64,000 bases of DNA from Phoronis australis (Eukaryota > Phoronida > Phoronidae), in the NCBI GenBank assembly GCA_002633005.1, contig NMRA01000373.1, positions 1 through 64,000 of the forward strand, given 5' to 3'. A model generated the notes under the pieces. The model ran no database searches and was not told the origin of the DNA. It saw only the letters and a program-made list of their open reading frames with translations. The position numbers were made by a program, and so were the translations under genes. Shown piece by piece: positions 46,401 through 61,400 of this stretch (its first letter is position 1; each line of letters begins with the position of its first letter).

Positions 46401-49400
46401 TTACTTCATTTCACTCCGCCAAAAAAATCATGTTGCAAGGGTTGGCCAATTAAGATGCTGGGGTGTACACTTTTGCTAATTAAATGATAAAAATAACTGT
46501 GTGCTCACTGGCACATTCCACTTTCTACACATGATTGCTTGAAATCAAACGGGAAATTGAAATGTAAACATTGTCTGCGACATAGCGTACTCATACTGTG
46601 GTAAAAGTACTCCACCTTGCGGATAGAAGAGGTCAGACACTGAGTGGAATGTTTAGAGATATTTCATTCTTTGCCAACAGACAGTTAACTTGGCAAATGA
46701 CTCCACTACAAACACAAATAATAGAAGGAAAGTGGACCAGTTGGACTGTGGCTTCAGAACACAAAAAGTATGGTAACTGACTCAATCTGTAATATGTTAA
46801 ATGTCACTGATGCTTGAATGCATCAGCACCTCCATGAGTAGAGCCAGTTATATCACACAACACTACTTGAATCTACTGTGAACACCTTCCCCATCAAGAA
46901 ACTCAGGTGCCACCCATGATGTCCACAACATGCCGTCACCTTGTGACACGAGCTTCCTTCAGCAGTTCTTCATCGGGTGGCATGATAGCCTCACTACTGT
47001 CCCTGTCCAGCAATCTGTGGACGTAGCGACCATCGTGACCAGCTGCTGAAGAAACGTGTAGATACTCTTCCTGATCAGTGAGTGGTTGAGCCTCCTCATC
47101 CTTGTCACTGTCTGGTCGTTTGATGACCAGTGCATAGAACAGTGCTAGGATGAGTACCTGAAGATAGTTCCAAATTACAGTTATGGATGGAAGCTAGAAC
47201 AGTTTATCAAACAAAAGACAACTGTCTAGCGTTCAGTGGATGATTCATGCACTGGACACCAGTTTCCAGCACACCTGCATTGGCCAGAATAGGTGTATAC
47301 TATTCAAATGCTTTCCAATAATGCTCCCATCAATTTAATGCCTTGATAATAAAAAAATTATAACATCACAATGCACAAGGTGGATTTAAGCCAAGTCTTA
47401 CATTGTCTGCATCTCATAAGAATCTAGCTGTTTCAATACTATGAATATAACAGAACATATTCATCAGCATCGTCAAATATCGATGTCAAAAAAACTACAA
47501 GAGAGAGCCGTCTATTCTGTGGTTACATGAACTTTTTATGCATCATGAAATCCCAGACAGCAAACTGTTTCATTCTGGTTCTCCCCGTCATAGTCATCTC
47601 TGAGACTATGGTTAAACTAACGAACAAGAATTTTATTCCATGGGTTACATCAAACATAAATTACCTTTATGGGCTGCGTGAAAAATATGGACTCCACCAG
47701 GCTTGTAATCATAGATACAACCCATTCTCTTGACTTCTCAGGTCCAAAATGTGCACCAACTCCAACAATGATGATGAACGCACCAGCCACGCTACCATAA
47801 CAAAGAATGTAACCAAAAATAACGAACCACCAGGGCAGTAAGCATTTTTTCATTTTTTTCGGTTTCTTCGGCGCGCTCGATCCATCATCAATAGCTGAAT
47901 GCCAGAGAGGCTCTGAATAAGCAGGTCGCAGGCCTTGCACCAAGTTTGATGTGTAGGTCCCAGGAGGCGGGGTACGTAGTATGCGCGATGCGGCCTCATC
48001 TTGTAAGTCAAACTGAGTCTGCAGTTTCTCCATGCTCAACATGGCCATACTCATCCTCGAATACCGCTGAATATCTTTTTCATAATTCTCGCCAGAGCTC
48101 TTCGATAAACTCTCTTGCTTCTTCGACCTCAAAGACCTCTTGTTGGATTTTGGAACATCCCTACGTGACTGTTTCTTGCCCGACTTCCGCACGTCGCTCA
48201 TGCGAAAGATTGTGACAATTACGAGACTGATGGGGAACATGATTAGGCTACTAATCAAGCCAGTGTAGATGCTGTCAAGCGTGAAGACGATGGGACCCAA
48301 CTTGATGGACTGGGGTGACTCCACTTTGTGTTTAGTGTCATAGAACAAAATGTTAGCAGTCATCGTAAGGAATAACAACGACAGACAACATGTCACTCGT
48401 TGAACACGTGTAAATGTGCTTCGCGGGGGACGGCTGGCCACAGAGAACCACAAGTGGCCATCGGAAAGGTTCCGGCGGGTCTTCGTCCAGAACAGATGGT
48501 TGAAACTAGTCAGCTCCATCCTGCCAGCAATGGGAATGATACGGTCAATCTACGAAGAAAAAAGATCGAAGAATTAGCACACATTTGATCAATAATAATA
48601 ATAATAATAAACTTTATTTAAAGAGGATAAAAAAATACAATATATGTAAAACATGCTTTAGCCAAAGGCTAATATCCAGCATGGTCATTAAATCATCATT
48701 AAACTGAAGCGCTTTCAATCAGTCATGAAATTCCTCTTAACAAAATACCACGAACACCACCAATTATAAAATACAAGACAAAAGTAATCGGGCGAAATAA
48801 CATCTTCCTCCATCATGACAGCCGATTCTGGTCACAGCAAACTAGGTTTGCAAAATTCTAATAATTACAGATTGGCTTACCCGCTTTACAAACTTCTCTG
48901 TTGATTCCCATTCATTCTTGGTCACGAGAGAAGACCACTGAGACTATGAATTTGGCTTCCGCCCAGCTGCCGTGACTAGGATTTCCGGATCAATTTTGCC
49001 TGAACACTTTTGTCTTGTATTGTAACTATTAACTATAAGTTCTCTACTTTTTCATTAGAACAGAATAAACAATAAACAGTAGCATCTTGAACCACTTCTG
49101 TTGATCATGATCGATTAACACAGAAAATAACATTTTAATGCTAAATATAAAATAAAACAACAGACTGAAGTGACACAGGGAATTTCAACGTCTCAGCCTC
49201 CATGAAATTACCAAGCCGTCATCTTCTTCGACTGCTAGCCACTGGTCAAAGATGAAGTAGTACTTCTGACCTGTTTGAACATCCTGCACTAGCATACGAC
49301 TGAAGAACCAGGATGGACTTTTGCCTGAATTGTCATGCCACACTCTAGCATGGAAAAAATAGAAATAGGGGCAATGATACCAAGGGCACTTGTTAACCAT

Positions 49401-52400
49401 GAAGGCATTCTTATGAAACACAAGCAAAGGTTAATGTTACTAACACAAATTTAGTTATAACCTTCATAATTTCCCCAAATCATATAGGAGTGACTGTTCA
49501 GATAACCCGCACATCGCTAAAAACCAATATTTTGTGACGAGTCCTTTAATACAGAAAGCTGTTTTTCTGAAAGCACAATAAATCACATTCTCATTATTAT
49601 AAGCTATCTGCTGACAGTTGGTTCTTTACCTAACATGCCATGTAAAAGTATTCAGTGCCTATAATAAATACCACCTTTGACAGAAAGAGAGAACGAAAAC
49701 ACCAAGCAATTGCATGACGATTAACGTAAAACTTCAGTTGCTAAAAAATCTCGAATTCATTAAAATCAATGTTCTTACCTTAAGTGAGACAGTTTTCCAA
49801 GTGACTGTGGCACTGTTACCAAAAATGAGTCAATGGCGCCTCTTTTCAGAATCAGCCGTTTTTGATCTCGTAATAACCTGGGCTTGGTTTCTCCCTCATC
49901 ACCTGACAGCATGAATGAAACTTTGGCCGTAGTGCCACCATTGGTGCGAAAGCCAGTCCAGAGTGTGATTTCATAGGAGTATTTATCCAAAGGATTGTTG
50001 TCTGGCAATGGAGTCACACCAACCTGAAACACAAACATGGCATTCATAAACCACCGTACAGTTTAGGGGTTTGATATAATAGAAAAATGAAAATCTTTAT
50101 TGCAGGCTAGGAATACAGAACAGAGATACAGTACGTTGTCCATACAGATCTACAGAGCCGTTAAAGCAGCTAAAACAAGTTCTGTACTGTTAAAAACATC
50201 TACTTTCTTCACAAGACTGGCTTATTTGCTTTCCCAAAGAAAGAGCACCACATTCTCATTTTTGTTTGAATTGAAGTTGGTTACAGCAAATCAAATTGGT
50301 ACACCACTTAGTAAAATTTCTTGACCTAATTTACAATACTGACCAGGGTAAGTCTACCTGTATACTGGGATGAAGAGCCTACGTCTTACTCAGATTAACG
50401 GTATGCCCATGCAGAGTGTGTATATTATTCAGAAAGAACAAGCAAATAACCTTTAACTTCTAAAACTTGAGGGTTTGAGTTCCATACACCGTGGGGTTAG
50501 AATACTTTCAATAATTGCCACATACAAAACATCATTTCAAGGACCAGCCAATCTCACCTTTTGTAAGTCTTTCTTGTCAGCGTACCTGGCCCAGATGACA
50601 ACAACAAGGTAGATAGCCATGACAAATATCCCAAAAACAAAACAAATAGGGTTGGTGTCCAGCTGGCTAAATGCTTCTGCTGGTGGAACGATCTTGTTCA
50701 TTGGCACATAGAAACTGCTGGCAAACGAGGTCAGGTGGTTACAATGGCAATGAGTCACCTGAGGAGAGGTTCTGCTGCCAACCTGAAGCCAAAAGAAAAC
50801 ATGGCAATTTAAATCTTAATACAGAGAAATGTCTGTATGGTGCACAGCTATTCAAAATGAAGTGTGGGAGTTAAGCGATCCCAATTTTTTAGCTGCGGCC
50901 ATGCTTTCCACACTGTTTGTTAAGCTAATAAACAAGAGTCAAATAAACAGAAAATGATCTTAGCAATCCCCAGCAATGAACACCAGACAAGAAAAATTCA
51001 AAAATTCAATTGTCTGTCATGTAACAGAAATTAGTGGCTGATCAGATTCTTATAAAACTTTCAGATACCATGCTTTCTACACTTTTCCAAAATTGTTTTA
51101 AATTTTGTTTTAAAAATGTTCTACATTTGCATGAGGGGTAGTCAAAAACAGGATTTTTATGATTTTTGTAAAAAACTTTTAACATTGCATAACATGAAAA
51201 CAAATAATAAGTACAGCACTTTAGAAAACTGCAAGAGCATTTTTGAGATATCATCTTGAACATTTAATAAAATATAAAAAATCAATCATGTTATTTATAA
51301 AATGTTGTTCTGCTGTTATAGCTTGTTTAGTCGCCAGATGGCGTTACTGTTAACACGTTTTTACCCATGATGCTATTCTTCCGTTATGGCTGCTTATGGT
51401 AGTTTGGGATAGTTAATATAGTACTCAGTTATCGATTAACATCATTGTTATTTCCAAAGTTATCACATCTGCTATCAAGTTTCTTTTTCACTAAATTTTA
51501 CTAAAAAGTCAGTCAAATGACCCAATCGTAGATTGGTAGAAAGCGAAAGATCAAGTTCTGTTCTCAGCCTTTCTATTTTCAGACAAAGTTACATGGCAAA
51601 AATTTGGATAATTGTTGATAAGGTCCTACATAAACTTATTATAAACAGAAGCCAATTGCCAAGAAACAGACCCAAGATGAAATGTAGTCACCACTTTGCT
51701 TTCCCGCTGGTTCGAGGGGTTCGGTCAGTGGGAAAGACTGAAACTGCCACCACACTCAAAATAAATGGATAAAAGTGGATCAAAGTACAGTATAGCCAAA
51801 CTCCCTTGCAGGGTTAAATCTTAAAGGAAAACTATTTCCGAGAGATTGCAATGTGCAACACACACATTCAAGTAAGAAGTAAATCAGTTACGCCATCTGG
51901 AGTTTAATACGAAGAAGTATACAGCCAAAACTGAGGTGTCACTTGCCCGGCCAGAGAGACTTGATAGGAAAGGCAATGGAGTTACAATGGAGTTTCGACA
52001 GACCAGAAGTTCCCCAATGGGGAAACCATCACAGACATGTATTTCACTAGAGAGCCTGCCAACTTCCCCTGCAAGCCATGTTGTTTTTCTTCAACAGGTA
52101 AGGTGGCCAAATTATATGATTAGTGCAGACTGGAAGTCAATTTACCTGATACCCAGGAGTGTAGCCATCTGGTCACCATTGTATTGTCGCTCAACAGATG
52201 GTTTTTTATAGATAACCACACAGCTACTGACATAATCTTTTACCAAAAATATCTCTGGGGCCAGACCTTGTTTGCTAATATTCCTTATCACAGTATCATT
52301 AAATGTGTATTAAACAAAAGGTAAATTGTTGGCCTGCTTTGGTTTTTCTGGTATACTCGACTGCATGCAGCTCCGCATTCAATGACAAATACTCAAAAGC

Positions 52401-55400
52401 TCAGTTAAGTTCCCCATATCACATTAGTGCATTCACTAGGGCTTTTCAAGCTGGTGGTACCGTTATGTTTTGCTGGTAGCAACTGTTTGGCTGTGTCCCT
52501 GAAGGGGTAATGTACACACTAAGACCCCTCCCTTCGTAGATCTGCCGCAAAGGTTGGGTCACAAAGTATGCTGAACACTTTCATTATGCTTGATGAACTT
52601 GTGGGCTAGATGTTACATTTTTGTCAATATTGAGATCCACCTTGAGAGATTTACTCACCTAGCTGTGGTTAATGTGATGCTAAGCTCAGTGTCTACTTAA
52701 CGTTGTTAATAGCGCCTACCTGACAACCCTCCGTGGACCAGTCGTTGACGACCTTGTCAAAATACTGACACGCTGCACTAAACACTTGGACAGAATAGTT
52801 GACTATGACAAACTGAACTCCATTCAAGTCCGCCAGGGTAATATTCTGCCAATGTTTGCCAATTAGGCTTGATGAGTTGACGGCTCTCACGCCAAAGTAG
52901 AAATCTTTCCGTTCAGTTCTGAAATGACATCACATGACAACACATAGCATCACCATATGGCTTTCAACTGTTAGCTGAGGTGATACTTTAATGCACCAGA
53001 AAGGCCAAACAGAGTGGCTAAATTTCCATTGGCCAGGAAGGCAGGAACCCCAGTTCTGGAACTATATGTCGGAGCAGATGCATACTTTTAACTCCCCACA
53101 GATATGGACTGTTTCTCCATCACAGAATACTTCCTAGCAGATTTTGGTACACATCTGAGTCAACTGGATTGAGCAATACAACTGCAGCGCCCTCAGTTGC
53201 TAAAAGGTACAACACCAAGGCAGCAAAAGTGACTGGAACTCACAACTTCTCAACTGCGAGCCCACCATCCACAGAGCCTCATCACCATTGCTATAAGCTA
53301 AAGGGATAACTTTCTGAATAAATTCATGGTTGCCCATCACCCAACACCGTCACAGTCAGTTTGATCAGGTCCTCACGGCACGTGATTGCCCTTAGCACAT
53401 TGTTGCCAATTGTGCAACAATATGTTTCTTTACAGATATGATGTGGTGTATCGATGTCATAAAAACTTGCACTATTTTCCTAAATATTTTAAATACACAT
53501 TACAAAACCTCACGCTTGGTTTCAACTCCAGGCCAGCAACAATGGTTTCCAAATTTAGGCTAAGGCCAGATATCAAATCTAGTCCACTAAACTCTAACAA
53601 ATCACTTTCATCAACGGGAATCAGAGAAATGAAACTCAATGCATCTAGTTTTCACGGTTCAATTTCAATGTATTTCTTTGGGTAGAAGTGATTTTAACCT
53701 CAGAAATTAAATTTCATTAAGCCAAACATTTCGAAAACCATCAGTTTTTGTCCATAATATATCAGCCTATTTCAGCCAATTGAATGTTTTATTACAATGA
53801 AGCCATTGCTGATGTAGTAATTTGCTCTACTCAACACAGAAGGACCTTAAATAAGCATTCCTGGTACACAAGCTTCTTGGCAACAAGGATTCTTAAACAA
53901 ATCTGTTGACGAAATACAAAAAGGAATGAAACGGGTTTCTCACTTACAATTTCAGTAGAACATTATCGATGAAACACTTGGGCGTGACTGTCAAGTTTTT
54001 GTCTCCACTCATCAATGGGTTCACTAGACATGAGTAATCATAATCTGTCTCGGACCCTTCCTTTCCCGCCTTGATGAAAATGACGAAAATGATGACATCG
54101 TCAGAATTGGATATATTTGTTTGTGTTGAGTTTGTCGTGCTATTACTGTACATCGATGAATTATTATAATGACCGCCACGCACAACTGTTGAGTTTCCTT
54201 TGCCATTGCTTTGGAAAGACGTGGCATTTTCAACGTCACCAAGCTGTGGCGCAGCAGTCATTGGCAACATGGTGGAGATGGTCGCATTATTTGTCATTGG
54301 GTCAGTTGTGGCATTTCCAGTCATGTTTAGAATTGTGGAATTTGACAGTTCCACTGTTGAAGTCAAGGTCGTCTCTTCCCCGGTGTCATTGCAACTTCCA
54401 GCTGCTACCAGAATTACGAAGGAGGACTGTGGCGGCAATATAGTTCTGTGTACGATCATGTGATCTTGACTGGGACGTGTTAAGCCGCACACTGGTTCCA
54501 ATGGTTTGGCATTCTTTTGCTACAAATAGGAAAAATTCACACCTGGTGAGTGTCACTGGTGATAACTGTAACTTGTATACTAAAGTGAAGGCAGACCACC
54601 AAGTCCCTCAAGATGTCACTCACTACCAAAATTGAACCAATAAGAGCAGTTCGTGTGCACTGGAATCCATCTTGCGTAGATAGTTTTAAACGCTCAAGAT
54701 CAATAATTACACTTTATTGCCCGTACGTACTGATTCTTTATCATGTAAATGTATAGAATACATTGTATACCCATAACGTTTAGCAGCCCTGATATACAAA
54801 CAAAAGCTGGGTACCTGAATGAACACTTCTATCCGCTGATTGTCTGGCAGATCCTTCACTTTAGTAACGTTGCCCAGATCATTATGCACTTCCATGCTGA
54901 TTACTCCGCTGGTGATGTTTACAGATCTTGCTGAAAATGTGAAAGGATTGCTTGGTTGGAAGACCACCTAGAAAAAAAAGACTTTTATTAGATGTCAGAT
55001 GAACTCACATAAACTTAAGCCATGTAAGTCTGAATCATTAAATTAATTGAGGCATACATAGAGGTACGGTACCTCAGCCTCACAACTAAGAGACTAGCTT
55101 TATATTCGGATTCTGTTCTACCAGGCAAGGGTAAAACATTATATGTGTGGTAATGAGAGATCTTCAAGTAGAAAATTAATGTATATAATCTGGTTTGAAA
55201 ATTAAAATCAAAATCAAACTAATATCTAAACGTACTAAGCTTTCGTAGTAATAAGCCGTGCTGTTGCCTTGATTGAAGATGTCGCCGTTGGTGACTTGAG
55301 GAAGAACAAACTGGCTCCCCCCTTCATCAGCAGAGAGCATCTTATTCGACAAGGCAGCAGCATAGTTCTTTGCCACAGAATAGGAGAGTGACTTAGACTC

Positions 55401-58400
55401 AATGATAGTAGCTGTCTCACCAATCACCTTGATGTCGGAGATAGTTTTACTGACAGTGTCAATTGCAGCCATAAGCTCTTTCACCTGAGAAAAATGACAC
55501 CAGACTTCAGATAGCTAATATCTGAACTTAAATTCAACAATGTGTCAATTAAAGCTGTTATAAACAACGTCCTCGTGTTAAAAACATCAAATTTTTTTGC
55601 AGGTGCATTTGCACTTACTAAGCAACTTGGTTACCGTGTTTTACCTTATGTTTAAATTGGAAGTGGTTACAATGGTTGCCGCTAATGTCTTTGATAGCTG
55701 TTACTCCCACGGCGCTTGAAATTACTCTAAGTGACCAGCAAAGGCCTTTTTTTGGCCATTAACCGATTGTGCCCGGCTTTTAATTAAATGTTGCAAACTT
55801 TTGGGCTTTCAAACGCATTGAATTTCATTCTCGCTTCAAGGTCAAAACTGAATTATTTTTTCAAGACCAGTCTTCCCAGATTTACGCTATTTTGTACGTG
55901 GTGTGCAGTTTAAGCAGGATCTGGGTTCTGTTTCATGAAAAGTGACTTTTCAGTCTTAAAAGACTTAAGACATACAGTTGGTTTTGCGTTCCATATAACT
56001 ATTTCAGGAAAATGATTAAATGTTGATTCTGAGCAAAAGTAGTGCCTCTGAGAATATGCACAAATCTGTTACTAAATTTAACTTCACTTTTGAATTATTT
56101 CTAGACTGTGAAATGCTCATATCACATTTTGATGATAGACCGACCCGAAAAACCTGACCTCATTTTTCGGTCGGTGGAAATTTCTGAGAAAACCACAAAC
56201 TTTTGTTTGGCTACTAACATGAAATTTCACAGTTCACCTAGTATACATATTACCTGATGGCGTTAAGTTCCACTGCCAGACTAAGAGTAATCATGTTTAT
56301 TGCCCCTACAGCCCGAATGGATAATAAACTCTTGAAATCGCTGATAAAAGCGTGTCAAGTTATAGTCCCTGTAACCCCTGAGATTCTATCAGTCACATTT
56401 CGCGTTAGGATAATTTCATGACAAAGCTTTTCAGGAACAGTGCAATAGGAGTGTACGACCAAATTTCTGATGGTCTTGAGCCATATTCATGAAGCAGGCA
56501 CCAGAATCAAAAGCAACTGCACAGAAATAGAGTGCCAGAAATCTGAATTAGGCCATGAGACGCCATCAACTGCTTGCACACAGGAATTGTACAGACAGTA
56601 AACGTCACACAAAGTTCAGAGAGATGCAGCTGTGTTCATTTGGTAAATATTATAACAGGACTTGAACATTTTCCTTTCAGACAAGCATACAACCAAGTCC
56701 TTGCACTCTATCCATTCACGTGCTTTGAGCAATTACATGATGGGCAGTAGGTCTAGCACACCAGTACACATGCATTGGTCAAAATTCATGGATGGCCATT
56801 TAGCTGACCGTGGGTGTTCACCTGAATGTAGCATTCAACATTTTAAAATAATTTAATACGTAAAGATAAATGTGCTCCAAAAGACTGAAAAATGTAACTT
56901 CAAGTAAAATGGCTGGAACTGGCATCAGAAGAAAATCATGAAATTCATTGTTGTAAAACTTACTAAAAGTAGTTTACTTTACAGGCCTTGACACCAAGTC
57001 TTATACATCCCATAGCATTTGCATAGGCACAGCCACATTAGCGGCCAGCCTTGGCATCTCCAATCAGGTAATCCAGTGCATGGGATGCCGGAAATCTGAT
57101 GCACTAAAAAAACTACACCCGCATCCCCTTGACCATCAGGCATATCAGACCTCCCACAGGGCCTGTTGTTTGAGCTCCCCATTTTTCACCCTTTACTTTT
57201 CAGCCTCCTCCCACTACCACGAGTCTATGGTTTTAAAGCACATCATCGTTTTTTCCCACCCCCCGATAAGAATTGTTGTTGCAGCCTACCTCCTCTCCTG
57301 CGCAGGTCTGTTGGTGCAGCCAGCGTCCCAAATGTCTGACGTTGCAGCCTTTGCAAATTCTAGTTAGTAGTACTACATACATTTTATCTCAGGTTTCATT
57401 GTTAACTTTCAGTTTTTATTATTTTACTATAATAGTTCTGTGCATAGCCTACTGTTGTTATTGCCCGGGTTATGCTTCCTCGGATGGGCGATGTCAGTAT
57501 TCCCAAACATCCATCACGGCATTTTATCCATGCCCATCTTACAGAGTCTTATTTAGTTCTTCTACTTATGTCATAATAAATGACATTATTTGCAAACATC
57601 ATCTTCTTACTCTGCAACTTGTGGCGCACCCTGGGCAAAATAGATTACGATAAATGAAAATCAGGCATAATCCTAATCACTAATCAAACTATCTTACCTC
57701 AATTTCAATGGCAGTTGCATTGGTTTCTTCCTTGTTCGTAAGTGAGTAACGAGCACAATTTATTAAATTTCCTAGAAAAGATTACGTTGAATATTCGTAC
57801 AAAGGATCTCCAAAAATAAATTGGCTGCACAACAATCGAGCAATCAGCATAAATGTTTATAATTATAATATTTAAGTAAATATTAAAATACATTCAAATT
57901 CTGTAAAACATTCAACTGGATGCAAACACATAAAAATAGTATTTGATTACAAAAATTGTTATCATTACTATCAAATGAATATCATGATTATAATGATTAC
58001 TATTATTATTACTATAACAGGTTACTCTCCTAGTAGTCTTCAAACATTTTTGTACCTGTGAAAGATGTGAGCAAAGTCGAGATCATTTCAAGGTCGCCAG
58101 AATCCATTTCCATGTTTGCTCCTTCGTTGATCAGGTGTTCCAACAGGGAGTCATAAAGTCCATGCAACTTTTTCTGTAACAAACACAAATTTCTTTCACC
58201 GTGCAATAAAACAGTCTCATGATCATGAGTAATTTATGTTTGACATACGTCCCGATGACGAGAGATACATAACATTAGCTCTGTTTCTAAAGATGAAAGG
58301 GAGACCAAAAGTTGGAGAAATAAAAGAGATCATTTACTATCAATGACAAAATAGCAGTACAAAGTACAGAAAGATCTATAATTATATCAAATATGTAAAA

Positions 58401-61400
58401 TATGAACCCCTTGACAGATCAAAAGAAAAAATGCTGCTTTGAAAGTCAGGTAGAGCATGTAATCAAGTTTATAGCAATGTTTCAAATCAAATTTATCTAC
58501 ATTATAGATTTGTACCAGAAAATATTTGGAGATCAAAAAAACAAACTTCATAGCACACTGTTCATCCCTTACTTTTTAAATTAAATCAATTTTAAATACT
58601 GGCTAATGATATGGGCAGTACTCTTCTAGTTTTTACTCACCCTGAACTGTTCAATCACGTGATAACACAATTAGGCATGTCAAGTATAGGATTGCGAGGT
58701 GACCTCCATTCAAATTCTTTTAGAACATTAATTTAGTATTACGATAAAAATTCCAATTTGACAGTTATGTGTACAAGCCAAAAATTCATCTGCTCGTTAA
58801 CATTTGGGCAACTATAGTCAACACTGATGATTAAGTAATATATTGAACCCTTACAGCTGAAAAGTCTAATTAATGCTAAACACCGTAGAGCCGTACAACC
58901 TGTGATTTTCTGCTAATGACTTCAAACGGCATGGACAGCTTCTCCCCAGCTGATGCAGTGCTTTTCATAGAGTAGAAGTCGTCCACCGAATTATGACCAA
59001 AGATGGCATCACTGCATATGTCGAGAATCTGGAGACAGTACAATCAGTGAGGAATGGGTAATAAGACAGCATTACTGAAGATAAGTTGGTGGTTGTTTAA
59101 ACACTAGGGTCAAAGGTCAATTACGTACAAAACACAGGAATACGTTTATAATATATTCCAGGTTCTTTCAAAGAATGAAATCTACTATGTTTCTGCCAAG
59201 TAGTGGGCAACCACGAAAGAAAGATCAGTGCTGACTTCATCTTCTAGCCATAGAATTTATCGTGATTGTTTTTAAAGGGCTCCAGTTGAATGGTCATTAC
59301 TCTCATTTTTTGAAAAAATTTCAGCATTTTCATGTTCAAACATCTGTTGGCTTCCCAGCAACTGGTTGTATTGTTCAGCGTCAAACAAGTGAGCACGTAA
59401 CATTAATTAAACGCCTGCAAAATCTATGATAGGTCTAGTTACAAGTGGGACGTTTAATCACCAAATAGTTCCGTAGTCATGCAGGTCCAGGATGACAGGA
59501 ACAATTAAACTTTCAACTCTAGCAACAGATACTTTAAGTATGACCAAACTTCAGTATCGGGAACCAGATTCCGTGGCCGCACCTCTAAATTCCAGCTGTG
59601 GACCCAAGGTGCGGTCATGAAATCTGATGCCTGGGTTGGAGATGGACATTTTCAGTAGGTGTGCGAGAGTGTGCATGCGTGCGTGTATGTGTGCTTGTGC
59701 ATATGTGTGTGTGTGCATGTGTGTGCATATATGTGTGTGCATACGTGTGGAGATTAGTCGTGCAGATCTATAGATTTGTGCCTTGGGTTGGTGTCTACTG
59801 GTCCGGGATCAAAGATTACTAGGAGATTGTCAAAGCTGGAATTTTGAAGTGCAGTATGTTGTGGAACTGATTCGATCCCTTTCGTATTACGGGTGACAAA
59901 TTATATTAGCAGCAGCAAGCACTAAATGTGATTCTGGTTAGATTAAGCAAGCTTTGGCAATGGATCATTACAACTTTTATTCTAAGGCCATGCAATTATC
60001 TACCACAGTTCAAGGTGTTACTAAAACGAGTGCCAGAGAACTCAAACCTAACACATCTATTGGTTAAAAAGTTGTTGTATTTACTTTGAGTAAGTGATCC
60101 AGGGCTAACACTTCACAAGGAATTCAATTTCTGAAGCACACAAAATTTCATTGTATTTTTATTAGTCAATGTCATACTGATTTGAAGTCACTGGTAATGC
60201 GGTAATTGTTCTGTTCCCACAAAAGATTAGAAAGTGTTCATGATTAACAGACTTCTAGTTGACAACAGTGACTCTTGCACAAATCTAATGGCAAAGTATA
60301 AGGTGCCGTGAAATGGAAATTTTCTAAAAATGTGAACACACGATGAACTAGCGAGACAACAGTATAGCATTATGTCAATACAATAAACACACTCAGTCAA
60401 GGGACACTTCCTATATATAATATAGAAATGTTTTCAGGATTGTAATTTTGAAGAAAGAATGGAACAGGTCAAACAAACCTGTATAGCTGTGTTGGCCGTG
60501 TGCTGCCGAATGGTCTCATTGTCTGATGCTTGTAAGTAATAGTTGCAGACATCACCAATGACAGACACTAGCTGTACCAGAGACTCCGAGTCACCTTGCA
60601 CCTGGAACTTCTCCAACAGGCTGTCAGAGCCAATCACATAGGGTTTAACATCATCCAGAGTGTTGAAGTCATACACAACCTTTGAAGAAATAAGGTTACA
60701 TACATAGTTAAAAGGTGAAGATTTCAATGAATTTTGAAAGTCAATGGTCAAAGGTTAAACAGGTAATGTTTCATAAAAGCACAACAATAATACAAAAACC
60801 TCCTGTTTGGTTTCAAATCCAGACAACAGCAGTTTCAATCTAGTCCACTGTTAAGAATTTCCATGCACTTTTGAGCAGCATAACAACCCATGGCCCATGC
60901 TTCAAAGAGTTACTAAAACCATTCATCACTGGTTACCACAGAACTGATAACTAACACATAAATTTTTGGCAAACCACTGAACCTATCATAACTTTTCACT
61001 AATAATTGAATTTCAGAAGCCTCACAGTGAAAAATCACCAGTTTTAGTCCATGTCGTGAACACATCCACTAAAACAAGAAACTGTAGGAACATGGCATTT
61101 ATCCACCTTCACTCTTATCAGGCTTCTATTGTGAGTCAGCATGCGTGAATAATTGGCTGATAAGCCACCTCTGGAACTACTTTTGGCTGAATGGATGACC
61201 AGGCCATAAAATGATAATATTAGCCAAGACCAGTTACTAATGCAACAAAGAATAATGTCGTAGTATCACCTAGCCTTGGTGGAAAGCTGTATACTGTATT
61301 GGCTCTAATAAACGCTTAGAAAAAATCATTTCACGGGGAGGGGATTCTTATTGTAGCCTACGGCAGTTGAAAGCCGGTTTCCCAAACGGGTAAAATCGGA

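Noticed and set aside
47946-48215. Plus-strand ORF of 89 codons
   Set aside because: It is an antisense shadow of the long transmembrane exon.
54117-54463. Plus-strand ORFs of 87-108 codons
   Set aside because: They are antisense shadows of the glycosylation-rich polycystin exon.
59551-59742. His/Thr-rich minus-strand ORF
   Set aside because: It is translation of the TG microsatellite.
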